Shown: one piece after another, positions 8,688 to 19,179 of the stretch
Layout of the letters: every line of letters begins with the position of its first letter
Numbering within the stretch: the stretch's first letter is position 1
From: Adiantum capillus-veneris
Taxonomy: Eukaryota > Streptophyta > Polypodiopsida > Polypodiales > Pteridaceae
Direction of reading: 5' to 3'
Length of the DNA stretch: 64,000 nucleotides
Assembly: GCA_014529385.2 (NCBI GenBank)
Contig: CM043949.1
Location: forward strand, 113,465,477-113,529,476
Program-made: the position numbers and the translations under genes
The notes under the pieces: generated by a model
The model's database searches: none
Told to the model about the DNA's origin: nothing
The model's input: the letters and a program-made list of their open reading frames with translations, nothing else

Positions 8688-11600
8688 TCAAAGAAAATAA
8701 GGTTTAAGTCGCCAACCATTTACCCTGGTTTTATGAAGTTTTCCATCAGCCTCCATAAGCTGGTAGCTTCCATTGGCATACTTTTTCCTGATGATGAAAG
8801 GGCCTTCCCATTGGAGTAGGAGTTTCTTATCCTTGCGCGTGTCGAAGCGATTGTCATAGCGGAGCACCAACATTCCTTTCTTCAATTCTTTTTTCCGGAG
8901 ATGCTCGTTAAAGCTAAGCCGTCTATGCTCTGCTTGTGCTGTATAATAATTTATTGCTTCTTCTCTGTCTAGTTGCAGTCTTTCCAAGTTGATGATGTGA
9001 TCTCTCAAATGCATGTTGGGCTGTTGAAGCTGGCTTGCCATTACTCTGAGACTTTGTAGTTGCACTTCAATGGGCAAGATTGCTTCCTTACCAAATACTA
9101 GATGATACGGTGTGAATCCCAAGGATGTACGAAATGAAGTTCTGTAGGCCCATAAAGCTGGTAGTAGATACTTATCCCAGTCTCCAGGATGATTGTTTAC
9201 CTGCTTGGTAATAATTTTAGAAACCATTCCATTTACCTTTTCAACTAGGCCATTACATTGAGGGTAATATGGTGAAGAGTGCTTCCTTGTAATGCCCAGT
9301 TTCTGCATTAATTCTCCTACCAAGTCTGCTCTGAAACCAGGCCCTCTATCAGAGATGATCTCTAAAGGTGTGCCAAACCTACAGCATATGTGCTCGTAGA
9401 TAAATTTAGCTACCTCTACCGCTGTGATTCTAGTGGTGGCTGTAGCCTCTGCCCATCTAGTCATGTAGTCGACCCCCATGATAATGTAGAATTTTCCTGA
9501 GTTGGCCCTAGGTAATGGCCCAATGGCATCGATACCCCATTTTTCAAATCGGCCATATGAGAGAATAGGTGTCTGTGGTTCAGGCATAAGTGACCTAGTG
9601 CCGGCCTTTTGACACAACTTACACGTTTTGCACCAATGGTGTACATCACGGTTGAGGCTAGGCCATATGAAGCCTGCCTGCAAGATTTTCCTACTTGTTA
9701 TGTCTAGGGCGAAGTGACCACCACAAACCCCGTCGTGACAGCTAGCAATTACTCCCGTGATTTCATGAGAGAGAGGGACCTTCCTGAGTATTCGGTCCTT
9801 ACCCTTACAGTACAAACCATCATTGATGAGTCGATACCTTGTGGCCTTCCGCGTCAGCCATTGCTTCTGTCCCTTTGTTAAATCTGATGGGCATTCCCCT
9901 ATTTCCAAAAAATGCATGATGTCAGGCAAGGCATCACTGCCTTGAAATAGAGGGAGCTTTAGTTTTATTGCTCCAACCACCACTTCCTGTAGTCTTTCAC
10001 TTGCTAGGGCATCTGCTTCTTGGTTTTGAGCCCTTGGGATATGGTGTATTTGAACTTCTTCAAACTTACCCAACAAGGTTTTTACACCACTTAAGTGAGT
10101 CCTTAAACTAGGATTCTTGCATGTCCATGCTCCATTTACTTGCCTTACCAGAAGTAGAGCATCCCCAAATACATTAAGGCGTTGTACACCTTGCGAGACG
10201 CACCATTGTAGACCCTTGGTTAGTGCTGCATACTAAGCTTCATTGTTAGAATGTGAATCTAACAATTGGCCCAACGAAAATACCTTTGTCCCTTTGTCAT
10301 AAAAGACCACTATGCCTGCAGCTGCTTTGTCGGACGCTCGCTTGTAGGCTCCATCAAAGTAGAGAGAGTATGCTCCTTCTACCATCCGTGGTACTGGAGG
10401 TAATCGGACTTCTCCTTCCTTAGATTGCTTCTCCTTCCTTTCAAAGACTTGGTAGGTCATGAGTCCCCCCAAACTTTCCCTTGTCGTGCTTTCTACCTGT
10501 ACCGTGTAGTCAAACTCTTGCAGACGAACTAGCCATTTAGTAATTCTAGCAGACACATCCATGTGTTGTACAACATAGGGAAATATTTCATCCATGGTTA
10601 GAATCACAAATTGCTTAGGCAGCAAATATGACCTAAACTTTGTAGTTGCGAATCTAAGAGCTAGGACTAAGTGTTCCACATGGGTGAAACCTTTCTCTCC
10701 TTCTGTCATCATTCGACTAGAGAAGTAGATTGGCCTCATTAAAGATGTCGTCCTATCCTTTTGGAGTAGCACAGCCCCCAATGAGTCATCACCAACACTT
10801 GAGGTGACATAGAATTTTTCATCCCACTTAGGTGGTGAGATAGTTGGCAGAGTGGCTAAGACTTCCTTTACCTTGTTGTAGTGATGTTCGCTTTCCTCGT
10901 CCCAAGTGAAAGTTGATCTTTGAGTGAGTTGTTGCAATGGTAGAACAAGTTGTGATATTAGATGTATGAATCTACTTAAGTACCTCACCTTCTGTAGAAA
11001 AGAGACCAATTGGCGTGCGGTCGTTGGTGAAGGTAGGGCTATGAGTGCGGACACCTTACTTGGGTTGGCGTTGATACCTTTTACTGAAATTTCATGGCCT
11101 AGTAGAATGAATTTACTCTCCCCAATGTGGCATTTATCCACATTTAATTGCCCACCTAGGCTCTGCAACCTGGCCAAACCTTCAGTTACCTTTTCTAAAT
11201 GTGAAATACGGGAGCTATATATACAAAAATCATCAATGAACACTCTTATGGATGTTCCAAAGAACGGTTGAAAAACATATGTGACATATCTTTGGAATGT
11301 GGCAGGTGCATTTGTGAGACCAAATGGCATAACCTTGTATGCAAAACAACCCCATGGCGTGATAAAAGTGGTTTTTAGCTGATCTTCCAAGGCTATGCGT
11401 ATTTGAAAGTATCCAGAATAACCATCATAGATGGTATAGCATTCAAAACCCGCTACTTCATTCAGAATTTCATCCAAGAAAGGGAGAGGAAAGTGGTCTC
11501 TCTTTGTAGCTGCATTTAGTGGTTTGTAGTCAACACAGACCCTCCACTTACCATTCTTTTTAGGCGTCACCACTACGGGTGACACCCATTCTGAGTTTTC

Positions 11601-13847
11601 TACAGGATAGATGAATCCCACCTCTAGCAGTTTCCTTACCTCGGCCAAGAGTGCCTTTTCTTGTATCACCCCCAATCGTCGTAGCTTTTGCACAACTGGT
11701 TTTACCCCTTCCTTCAGCTTAATATGATGTTCCACCACTGTAATGCCTGTGATTCTTTCATAGTTGTCAATGAACAGGTTAGGAAATCCCATCAACATTT
11801 GCAAAAAACTATCTTTCTCCTCAAGTGTTAATTCCGTAGACAACATACCCTTCAACCTACTTCCTCCTAGGCCAGGTGATTTGCTCTCCTCTTCATTGGG
11901 TTGCCCTTTTGGTGATGGATCACCAGTTGTGCTTATTCTTTGTGGATCCTTCATAATGATACCCATCACATCAATGGAACTGTCACTTTCGTCGGTGGAT
12001 GCGGTCTCCTCCTCAGAACTGGAAGATTCGCTAGTGGTTTCATCTGCCGATGTTTCTAGATTCATTTGCTTCTGCTTGCCAATCCTCATGTCGTAGTAGA
12101 TTGTCTCCCCTTTCTTACCGGTCATGCGTAGAAGGCCAGTACCCCAGTCCTGTTTTACCTTCATGGCCATCAACCATGGCCTTCCCAAAATTAGTGGATA
12201 GCCCTGCCCCTTAGTAGGCATTACAAAAACATCTACCTCTACCTCAATGTTGAAAGCTTTGATTTTCATGGCACTTACCACACCCACACACTTTACTTTT
12301 GCGTTGTTTGCCATCTTTGCCTTGCATGGAGAAGGCCTGTCAACCTCAAGCCCTAATCGAAGCATCATAGCTTCGCTCATTACACAGATTTGTGCACCTC
12401 CATCAATGTAGGTGTTTCTAACCCTCTTTCCTTTTATGTTTACGTCGACAATTGGAAGGATGTCATCCATGTTGCATCCCGAAATTGCTCCGGCTACCTT
12501 TGTTTTGGAGCGTCTTGTACTTACCATTTTAGACCATTGTCGCCTTACTTTTGGTGCAAGATGTAGCAGCTGTGGCCATGTAATCTTCGGTCCTTGCTCT
12601 GCCACATCCAATGTTAGATCATAGGGCTTAGAACTTTCCCCTAGCTGGAAGTCGGTGATGCCCAATTTCCGTCGTGGCCTGGATGGCCTCTTGCTAGTTT
12701 CTCCTCTCATGCTTCTCTCATCATCTGATTGTGTAGCTTTCTCCCTCCTAGCTCTTTTCACAGTCATGGCTTCAAGTGGTTCTAAAAAGGTTACCTTCTC
12801 CTTACCCTTGTCCCTCTCCTTTGCTCTGGGTGGATCCACTACTATGGCTTTTCCTTTCTCTTCTAGCCTTATGATGTTTACAAGGCGATCAGGTGGTGGG
12901 GCTGGTGGAAGAGGTGGGATGGATGCTTGTAGTGGTGTCTGGGGTGGACGTAGAATTTGTGTTGGTGGGGGTGGTGCTCGGGGTGGGGGTGTTCTTTCTC
13001 TAGGGGGTGACAATTGGTTCCTCCTACCTCCTCTATTATAGTTTTGTCGTGGTTTGGGACAGTAGTACATACCGTGACTGTCTTCTCCGCAGTTGTAGCA
13101 ATGATACTCCCTCTTTTGTCGTCGTGCTCTTCCAGGGTCTTGATCTCTTTCTTGACTCCTCCCTTGTTGTATTAAGTGGACAGACAAATTTTGCAGTTGG
13201 TCAGTAATATGGGCCAACATATCTTGTTGGTCATCTCTTACCCCAAGAGCCGGTGGTGGTGGTGGAATGGTGGTTGTCGTAGTTACTGGTCGACAGGATG
13301 TTCCTGATTCTGTTGACTCGGTTTCTTTGGCTTTCATTCGCAGCTTCTTGTCTTTAAGGCGAGCAATCTCAACGGCTAACTCGTACGTAGCCGGGAATCT
13401 ACCTTTCACCTTCTCCTTGAGAAGCGGCCATAAGCCATGCATGAACCGATCTTTTTTTAGGAAATCAGGTGCAGCTTCCCCCCTAGCCAGTGACTCAACC
13501 CACCGTTCCCACAAATCCACAAATTTGGACTCATAGGTGGCATATTCTAAAAGACCCTCCTGCTTCAAGTCTCTCAACTTGTCCCACAACTTTTCTGAAG
13601 TGGTACCTCCCCCAAAGCGCCTCTTAAAAGTGGTTTTTAAGGGTTCCCAGTCATCCTTGGTTGCTTGTGGAAGTGCATTGTACCATGATCTAGCTTCTAG
13701 CTTCATGAGATGCTTAAAGATTCTAACCCGGGATTCATCCGTATCTTTGTTGCTCACTACACATGCTACTTCAAAGTCATCTAGGAAGTCTATTACCAAA
13801 TCCTCCCCCTTCTTTTCTTTAAATGTTGGAAATGCTACACTTGCCAT
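8688..13847 (-). pseudogene. Gypsy B gag-pol polyprotein, one amber stop
   Basis: A single minus-strand frame of about 1720 codons from ATG 13847, interrupted only by TAG at 10233-10235. Domains by residue: gag about 1-190 (WYNALP, LKTTFKRRFGG), a CCHC knuckle near 248 (CYNCGEDSHGMYYC), protease near 482 (YIDGGAQICVM, later PLILGRPWL), RT about 690-900 with the catalytic FIDDF near 871, a first RNase H about 950-1090, and a second aRNH-type RNase H about 1160-1280 (YFDGAYKRASDKAAAGI, FGDALLLVRQ, QEADALA). Then integrase: HHCC near 1370-1415 (HDGVCGGH, CKTCKLC), core WGIDAIG, ISDRG and NGLVEKVNG, and a GPF tail (LQWEGPFIIRKKY). The protease reads DGG where D-T/S-G is usual, which also occurs in Tat-type proteins. 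A GTG start 10 codons upstream is possible but ATGGCAAGTG is preferred. Confidence 0.93.
10077..10232. other. Second RNase H region between the two open stretches of gypsy B pol
   Basis: This stretch belongs to the same frame as the open stretches on either side and encodes the aRNH middle (YAAL, QWCVSQGVQ, FGDALLLVRQVNG). It follows the TAG at 10233 and lacks a Met, so it would not be found as a separate ORF. Confidence 0.8.
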
Positions 13848-13930
13848 GATTACTGAGAGAGAGCTAGAAAGACACACTGCTTAACTTGCAAAAGTTTTTT
13901 TCTTCTTTACAAGGAGGCGTGTATACCCTC

Positions 13931-14149
13931 TTATACTAGGACATAGATTAAAACTTCAAACGGTACATTGCCTTGTACCAAAGGTAAGACAAATGGTTGA
14001 TCTGATGCCAGAACCTCCAAAAACCGCTCCCCACCCGGCATGGTGTCAATGACGTGCTGGTAGTGAGCCTTCAAATCCAGTATTACCTTGATTGAGCGTA
14101 CACGTGTTGGTATGTGTGATCTGTCTTGAGGTAGGTTGTACTGATTCAT
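13931..14149 (-). CDS. Small ORF c upstream of gypsy B gag (72 aa)
   Basis: Sense-strand ORF that starts 17 bp after the stop of small ORF b and ends about 80 bp before gag. The product (starting MNQYNLPQDR) has no recognised domain, knuckle or membrane segment. Upstream extra ORFs are known in Tat/Ogre-type elements with unknown role. Whether this one is translated cannot be told from one copy. Confidence 0.35.
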   Translation of the reverse strand: MNQYNLPQDRSHIPTRVRSIKVILDLKAHYQHVIDTMPGGERFLEVLASDQPFVLPLVQGNVPFEVLIYVLV

Positions 14150-14166
14150 GTGAAGCTTAGAGGTGC

Positions 14167-14391
14167 TTAGTCACTGTCCAAGCTTGTGGGAGAGGGTGGT
14201 GTTCTTTCTTGAAACAAACTCAGTAGATCCTTAGTTTCTCTAGTGAGAGTGTGAGCCAATGCTTCCGTTATCTCTGCTGCAGCATCAGGTGCGACTTGAA
14301 AACTGACTGTGATAATTACCTTGGTGACTTGAGTTACCCGATTCTCAAAATAGAATAGTGTTGATTCTCTATTGTGTAGAGCTCCTTCCAT
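14167..14391 (-). CDS. Small ORF b upstream of gypsy B gag (74 aa)
   Basis: Begins with ATGGAAGGAGC, overlapping the end of small ORF a by 23 bp in another frame. The product is mildly acidic at its C-terminus (SLDSD) with an Ala-rich middle (APDAAAEITEALAHT). No family recognised. The overlapping start/stop layout suggests either re-initiation or a frameshifted remnant of one longer protein. Confidence 0.35.
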   Translation of the reverse strand: MEGALHNRESTLFYFENRVTQVTKVIITVSFQVAPDAAAEITEALAHTLTRETKDLLSLFQERTPPSPTSLDSD

Positions 14392-14632
14392 TTTGTTGTT
14401 GTGGGTTGGTTGTAGGTTGCGGACATGGTTTCGACCTTCTCCTTTTTCTTCTTGGCACTTGGCCTATGTATATCCACTGGTTTTGGCGTGTTGGTTGACT
14501 CTCCCACTGCAAATCGATTACCGTTACGCCTGGCACTCGAGCTTCGATGGAGATGCGGAGTTCATCTAGTTGTGCTTGGAGCTCTTCTTCTTCTGTCGTC
14601 CAATTAGCAAAACCTGCTAGCCATTCATCCAT
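14369..14632 (-). CDS. Small ORF a upstream of gypsy B gag (87 aa)
   Basis: First sense ORF after the primer site. The N-terminal half is acidic and likely helical (TTEEEELQAQLDELRISIEA). The C-terminal part has a basic patch (PRRKRRRSK) that resembles a nuclear localisation signal. No domain recognised. It could be an accessory ORF1 as in Ogre/Tat elements, or the 5' end of one protein split over ORFs a, b and c by frameshifts. Confidence 0.4.
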   Translation of the reverse strand: MDEWLAGFANWTTEEEELQAQLDELRISIEARVPGVTVIDLQWESQPTRQNQWIYIGQVPRRKRRRSKPCPQPTTNPQQQNGRSSTQ

Positions 14633-14686
14633 TCACAATAGTTTCAGGGTTTCAGTCTTGTAAATTGAAGGGTTTCATGAAAAGAT

Positions 14687-14703
14687 CCTCAGTGGGGGCA
14701 CCA
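14687..14703 (-). other. Primer binding site of gypsy B
   Basis: Minus strand TGGTGCCCCCACTGAGG begins two bases after the 5' LTR end and starts with TGG, complementary to a tRNA CCA end. The primer tRNA was not identified. It is not the TGGCGCC type used by many Tat/Athila elements. Confidence 0.6.
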
Positions 14704-14705
14704 AA

Positions 14706-14915
14706 TGACAGGAGCAAAGCGAACCCCGAACCCCGACGGCCTCTAAAACACCGGGGACCGAATGGCGCGCCTCGAGCCTATCATGGTAAAGCAAACAGGG
14801 GGCACCACCTAGCTTCAACGGCTAGGACGCAAACAACACACCACCATAACAAAGTTTTCATCCAAGAGAGATGGATGCTTGGGAGTAATGATGAAAAGGA
14901 AAGGGAATGAGATCA

Positions 14916-14967
<52 letters not shown>

Positions 14968-16282
14968 GGTATAGCGGCTTAGTACTTAGGCACCACAAAA
15001 GGATGGCGAATCCGCACACCCTTCACACATACACAAGCTCACTCCAAAACACAAGACTAGGTGGCGATTCCGCACACCTCACATGGGCAAAACACTGCAA
15101 GAAAACATACTCACAAAACCTCAAGCTTTATTTAGAGAATTAGGCGATGAAATGGGGAGCATAGGGTAGGGGAATGAGAAGGGAGAGAGTGGTAGAGCAC
15201 ATGGCGGATAGGTGGGAGTTGATGGCGAAGATTCCCACGAGGATTATGGCCATCATCCTTCATTTAGTTGCCCTTCATCTTCCATAGCCAAGGGTGTAGA
15301 GGTCATGCTCAAGACAAGCATGGTGATTGCGGTGATGGTGATGGTGTGGGTGTGTGTGTGTGTGTGTGTGCACTAGGCACACACAGTGCATAGTGTGTTC
15401 TTTGGTGATGTTGTGTCCTTAGTGTGATGGTGACCCCTCTTTATATAGGGGAGGAGGGGGGAGAAATTCTAGAATTTAGAAATGAAGAAATCATTATCTA
15501 TATAGGCCATGTGACTGTGGGCCCCACTTGTCTGGCTGTGTGTATATGTGCCAGAAGAGCAGTCTCACGAGAGAGAGACTAAGAGAGAGAGATGGGTTGA
15601 TGAAAAAAAGTGAGAGGTGACATGGAGAATAAAGTAATTACAAGAGGGGAGAGAGAGGAGTGTGTTCAGAGGTGAATCTGTGTGCAGATGTGTGTGAACA
15701 CAAGAAAAAATCAGGTAACCACCGGGTGGGGATGGGTTTGTGGGCACCTTTTTTAGTGAAACTGAGTGTGTGTGAGTGAGGGGGAGGTTATTTAGCTACA
15801 AGACAAGAGACATGGCGCCCTTTAGAGAGAGAGGGGGGTATTTGGGTCATGGGATATGATAGGAGAGAGAAAGAGGAGGTGGGGTATACTATTTTGGAAG
15901 ATAGGATAAGTTGCATGTGAGTTAGGGTGCATTATTGGTGAGTTATAATGCATTATTGGTGAGAGGTGGGGTAGCTTGAGGGGAGAGAGAAAGGAGAAAG
16001 GACAAGGGGAAGAGAGAGGGGGTTGACCTTTTGAGTGGAGGAGAGGAAAAGGGACACCCGGCGGGGCAACAGTGAAGAAAAAGGAGGCAAGGTGGGGATG
16101 GGCTACCCCGCAGGCATGAGGTGGCCTATTTTACCTTTCTTATATATTTACATAATCATACTTTATTTTTTTCTTACTTTTTTCAATGCTTTTTTATCAC
16201 TCCCTCCCTAAGAGGGGGTTTTCATGGGGTGGGGACGAGAGAAGAGCGGTATGGGAGCTTGGCTTGTGAAAAGCCCCCATCA
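14706..16282 (-). repeat. Gypsy B 5' LTR (right in window)
   Basis: 1577 bp, plus-strand ends TGACAGGAGC and AAGCCCCCATCA. As the minus-strand 5' LTR it carries the promoter: TATATAA at 15441-15447 in a ccccTATATAAAGAggg context, about 835 bp from the LTR start. It includes a (GA)n tract at 14919-14961. Confidence 0.93.
15441..15447 (-). promoter_or_regulatory. TATA box of gypsy B 5' LTR
   Basis: The minus strand reads TATATAA with GC-rich flanks. The same motif is kept in the 3' LTR near 7722. Confidence 0.6.
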
Positions 16283-18353
16283 ACGCATAGGAATGCTACC
16301 TGGGGGGGTACCATATGACGTTGTGAGTTAACCGAGCTGTTTTTATATGTTCTATGGTTTGTTTTGGTGCGTGTATTTCAACTATTATATGGCCATAAAG
16401 TTATGTGAGAATATATGGTTAAACATCCCAAACCACATAGGCAGATATGATTAAAGTGGCTTTCTTTTGGGGTTACCGTTTGTTGTGTGAGTACCATATG
16501 GGTGAAGTGATATGATAGAGTGATAGTGTATATTATGGATCTAAGCATGATGCATTGGTTTGAAGTCAAATACTTTCAATTTCATATTTTGTATGCTCCC
16601 AAAAATGGCAAAAAGTTATTTTTTGAATATGTGTGCAGTTATGGTTTATGGTTGACCTAAAGGTCGGAGCTGTTTTGCAACATGTTTATAGTGATGGAAT
16701 GTTATCATATGATGTATGGAAACTCATGGATTGATGTGGATGCCTCATATGCATGGTTGTGATTGCTTTCCACCCTCCTAGGTCAAAACTAGCTCTATAT
16801 GCTAGAGAGATGAAGTGCAGATGTGATGCATCAACTTTGCATGGTTGGATGTGGTCAAAATTGGATTTTTATATCATGATTAGTTTCTGGTCATACTCTT
16901 TTTATGCATGAAAGAATCACGTCTTAAGGGTCACATATGTGTGGACTCCGATTGATTGCAGGAGATGCATCAAACTCCAAGTGTGGGAGTTGATTCAGTG
17001 TGATTATGATTCATGGTTAAGGACTGAGATTCCCTTATGGAATATGGTTGATATTCTATTGTGTAAGCCAGTGTGGCTTATGGTTTTTTTCCTGGATATG
17101 GTTATGCTGCCAAAAGTTTTGCATCCATGTTATATTCTAAAGTGGTTATGCAGGATTGGTAGTGCCTCACCCAAGTTGGGTGAAGTGCTTGCCCGTGTGA
17201 TGTGATTGGATTATGGTTTATGGTTTTGGAATTGGATCATGAAGCGATTTGAATGGTTTATGGAAAACGTGTAAGGGTGGAGACCCTGTACAGTCTAACT
17301 GCTTGGAAAAGATTGTTTGTGCATATGGGAAGTGCTGTTGTGATTGGACTCATGTGCTATGTTTCTCATGGTAGCGTCGCTACAAGACTAGGATCACCTA
17401 CATCGTTTAGCCTTAGACTAAAGGGTTTTTGACTTGGGGCTTTGTTGGATCAGGGAGTGTTGCTGAGGTCTTCTTCTTTTTGTTAGGCTCATCTACACGG
17501 TTAGTGAGTTGGGGGTTGAATGACCGACATGGCTAACGCGTCGGGGATTTTTTCTTGGCTTTGCCTAAACACCCGATGTTGGGCATCGAAGAGGCATGGC
17601 ACCCAAACTGGTATGGCTGGTGGTGATACCCTACCACCTACTAGTACTTGGGATCCTTTCAGAGCTTGGGTTCATGGAGGGAGGCAAAGCGACCTTAGCT
17701 TATGTTTGGCTCAGGTAGGTTGAAGGTGTTATGGCTCGCTCCTGTGGAAGTGAAGTTATCTCTGTCCATAGTAGAGCGGAAGTGGATGGGTGGACCGGTC
17801 GATCCCTACACCGGGTCTGGTGCTCTGCTAGTTATTTTGTCATAAACTCTTTTTTGATGTTGTGGTATACCCAGCTTTTCTCATTGCATTAATACATGGT
17901 TTCTTGTTCCATTTAGATTGGCATTTAAAGATTCTCTATTGTCATCTTCTCATGTCTGTGCACTCAATTTCACCCTCCACTATATTCTCTCTCTTTCTCT
18001 CTTCTTACAACACGGTGTACACATATATTCACCCTCCACAATGTTATATTTTTCTTGAGTACACTTTCATTCATAACACCCATTTAGGGGTAGCACTAGT
18101 TACTAGGTAACTCTGGATGCAGACCGGCTTATGGCCTAAACTCCATGCTTGGTCGAGCGCTGATAACTCCTCCCCTATGCAAATTCTTCCGCAACTCTGG
18201 TGTATATTGAAACTTGTATATTTTGCATAGACCCTTGGGGAGGGGTATCTCTCATCTATGAACACACAAAGGGGCACTACAACAACTGATTTGACTTACA
18301 CAACTAGAATATGTCCGACTATTACACGAAATTGAGAACAACAACTTGATGAA
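16283..18353. other. Non-coding stretch between gypsy B and gypsy A
   Basis: About 2.1 kb with no convincing coding sequence. It probably continues the element C 3' region from 6978. A CT-rich patch lies at 17985-18005, and a short direct repeat 'ttcaccctccac' occurs at about 17970 and 18030. No LTR or primer site for gypsy A could be placed, so its 5' end is undefined. Confidence 0.4.
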
Positions 18354-18356
18354 CGT

Positions 18357-19140
18357 ATGAGAGATAGGATACAAATTGTATTGCCAAGGGGGGAATATGA
18401 ATCTAGAGAGGCCATATCAGGAGGACCAGGGATGTTGAGGATGGTTTCAGAGTCTAGATGCATGCGACTGTCTCAAGTGGCAAAGTGTGTACCCAAAAAG
18501 TATAGTGGGTCGAGAGATCCGTACGGTCATGTTTCAATCTTCAAACAAGTGTTGAGGGAGGAATAGGTAACCGATTTTCATACTCAATATGAAGAATTTG
18601 GGTTGACTCTAGAAGGAACGGTCTTGACCTGGTTTCAACCTTTAAACAACCTTGAATTTACAAGTATTAAGAAACTTCTCCGAGAATTCGCTGAGGAATT
18701 CTCAAAGAGAGGAATTAAGAATAATATTGTCTCCCAGATCTATGCATATAGACAAAAGGAGAAGGAAAAGGTAAAGGAAGCCTTGCTTCAATTTAAGCAA
18801 TACATAGAAAGATGCTCTGCTAGAGGACCACCTCAGGATGAGAGATTGTTAGTCCCTTTCATAGAAGGATTGAGAAACAACACCCCCAAAAAAGACTTTC
18901 ACTTAAAGGCATGCGTTACTTTTGAGCAAGTCACAAAAGAGGGTTGTATTTGGTAGAAAATTGCAAGGCATATGGAGAGGTGATGGAGGACACAAACCAA
19001 AGGATAAGTAGCACCTCTTCAACCACTAGTGAATCCACAATGAAATTGGGCAAGCAAAACCCAACTGTGCCGGACATTGATCAAATGATCGAAGAAGTGA
19101 TGAGAGAAGGATGAACCAAGGAAAAAGGACAAACCCAAAC
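18357..19140 (+). pseudogene. Gypsy A gag
   Basis: Two open stretches in the same frame (18357-18566 and 18603-18956) are separated by TAG at 18564. The second matches the retrotransposon gag fold (LEGTVLTWFQPL, LREFAEEFSKR, LLQFKQYIERCSARGPP, LVPFIEGLRNNTPKKDF). A frameshift near 18945 moves the continuation to another frame (LVENCKAYGEVMEDTNQRI), and a further stop follows near 19110. The R1 insertion at 19180 separates it from the knuckles. Confidence 0.75.
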
Positions 19141-19179
19141 ACACGGCAACTATAACATTTAATGGCCTAATAACTTATG

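Larger units (their letters stand above)
6979..16282 (-). mobile_element. Gypsy B: nearly complete Tat-type Ty3/gypsy LTR retrotransposon
   Basis: A 9304-bp element with two LTRs (6979-8563 and 14706-16282, about 98% alike by eye), a primer site, a polypurine tract and one long gag-pol frame on the minus strand. The flanks share ACGC (6975-6978 and 16283-16286), so the target duplication is 4 bp, or 5 bp with one change. The polyprotein order is gag, zinc knuckle, protease, RT, RNase H, second RNase H, integrase. The second (aRNH-type) RNase H is the hallmark of the Tat lineage. It sits inside the 3' region of element C. Only one in-frame stop breaks the polyprotein, so the element is young for this window. 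Confidence 0.92.

Noticed and set aside
12655-13884. Plus-strand open frames opposite gypsy B gag-pol (up to 128 aa)
   Set aside because: They mirror the well-supported minus-strand polyprotein and contain no domain of their own.
16283-18353. 5' LTR and primer site for gypsy A
   Set aside because: No TG...CA unit with a TGG-starting primer site ahead of 18357, and no matching copy after 32450.
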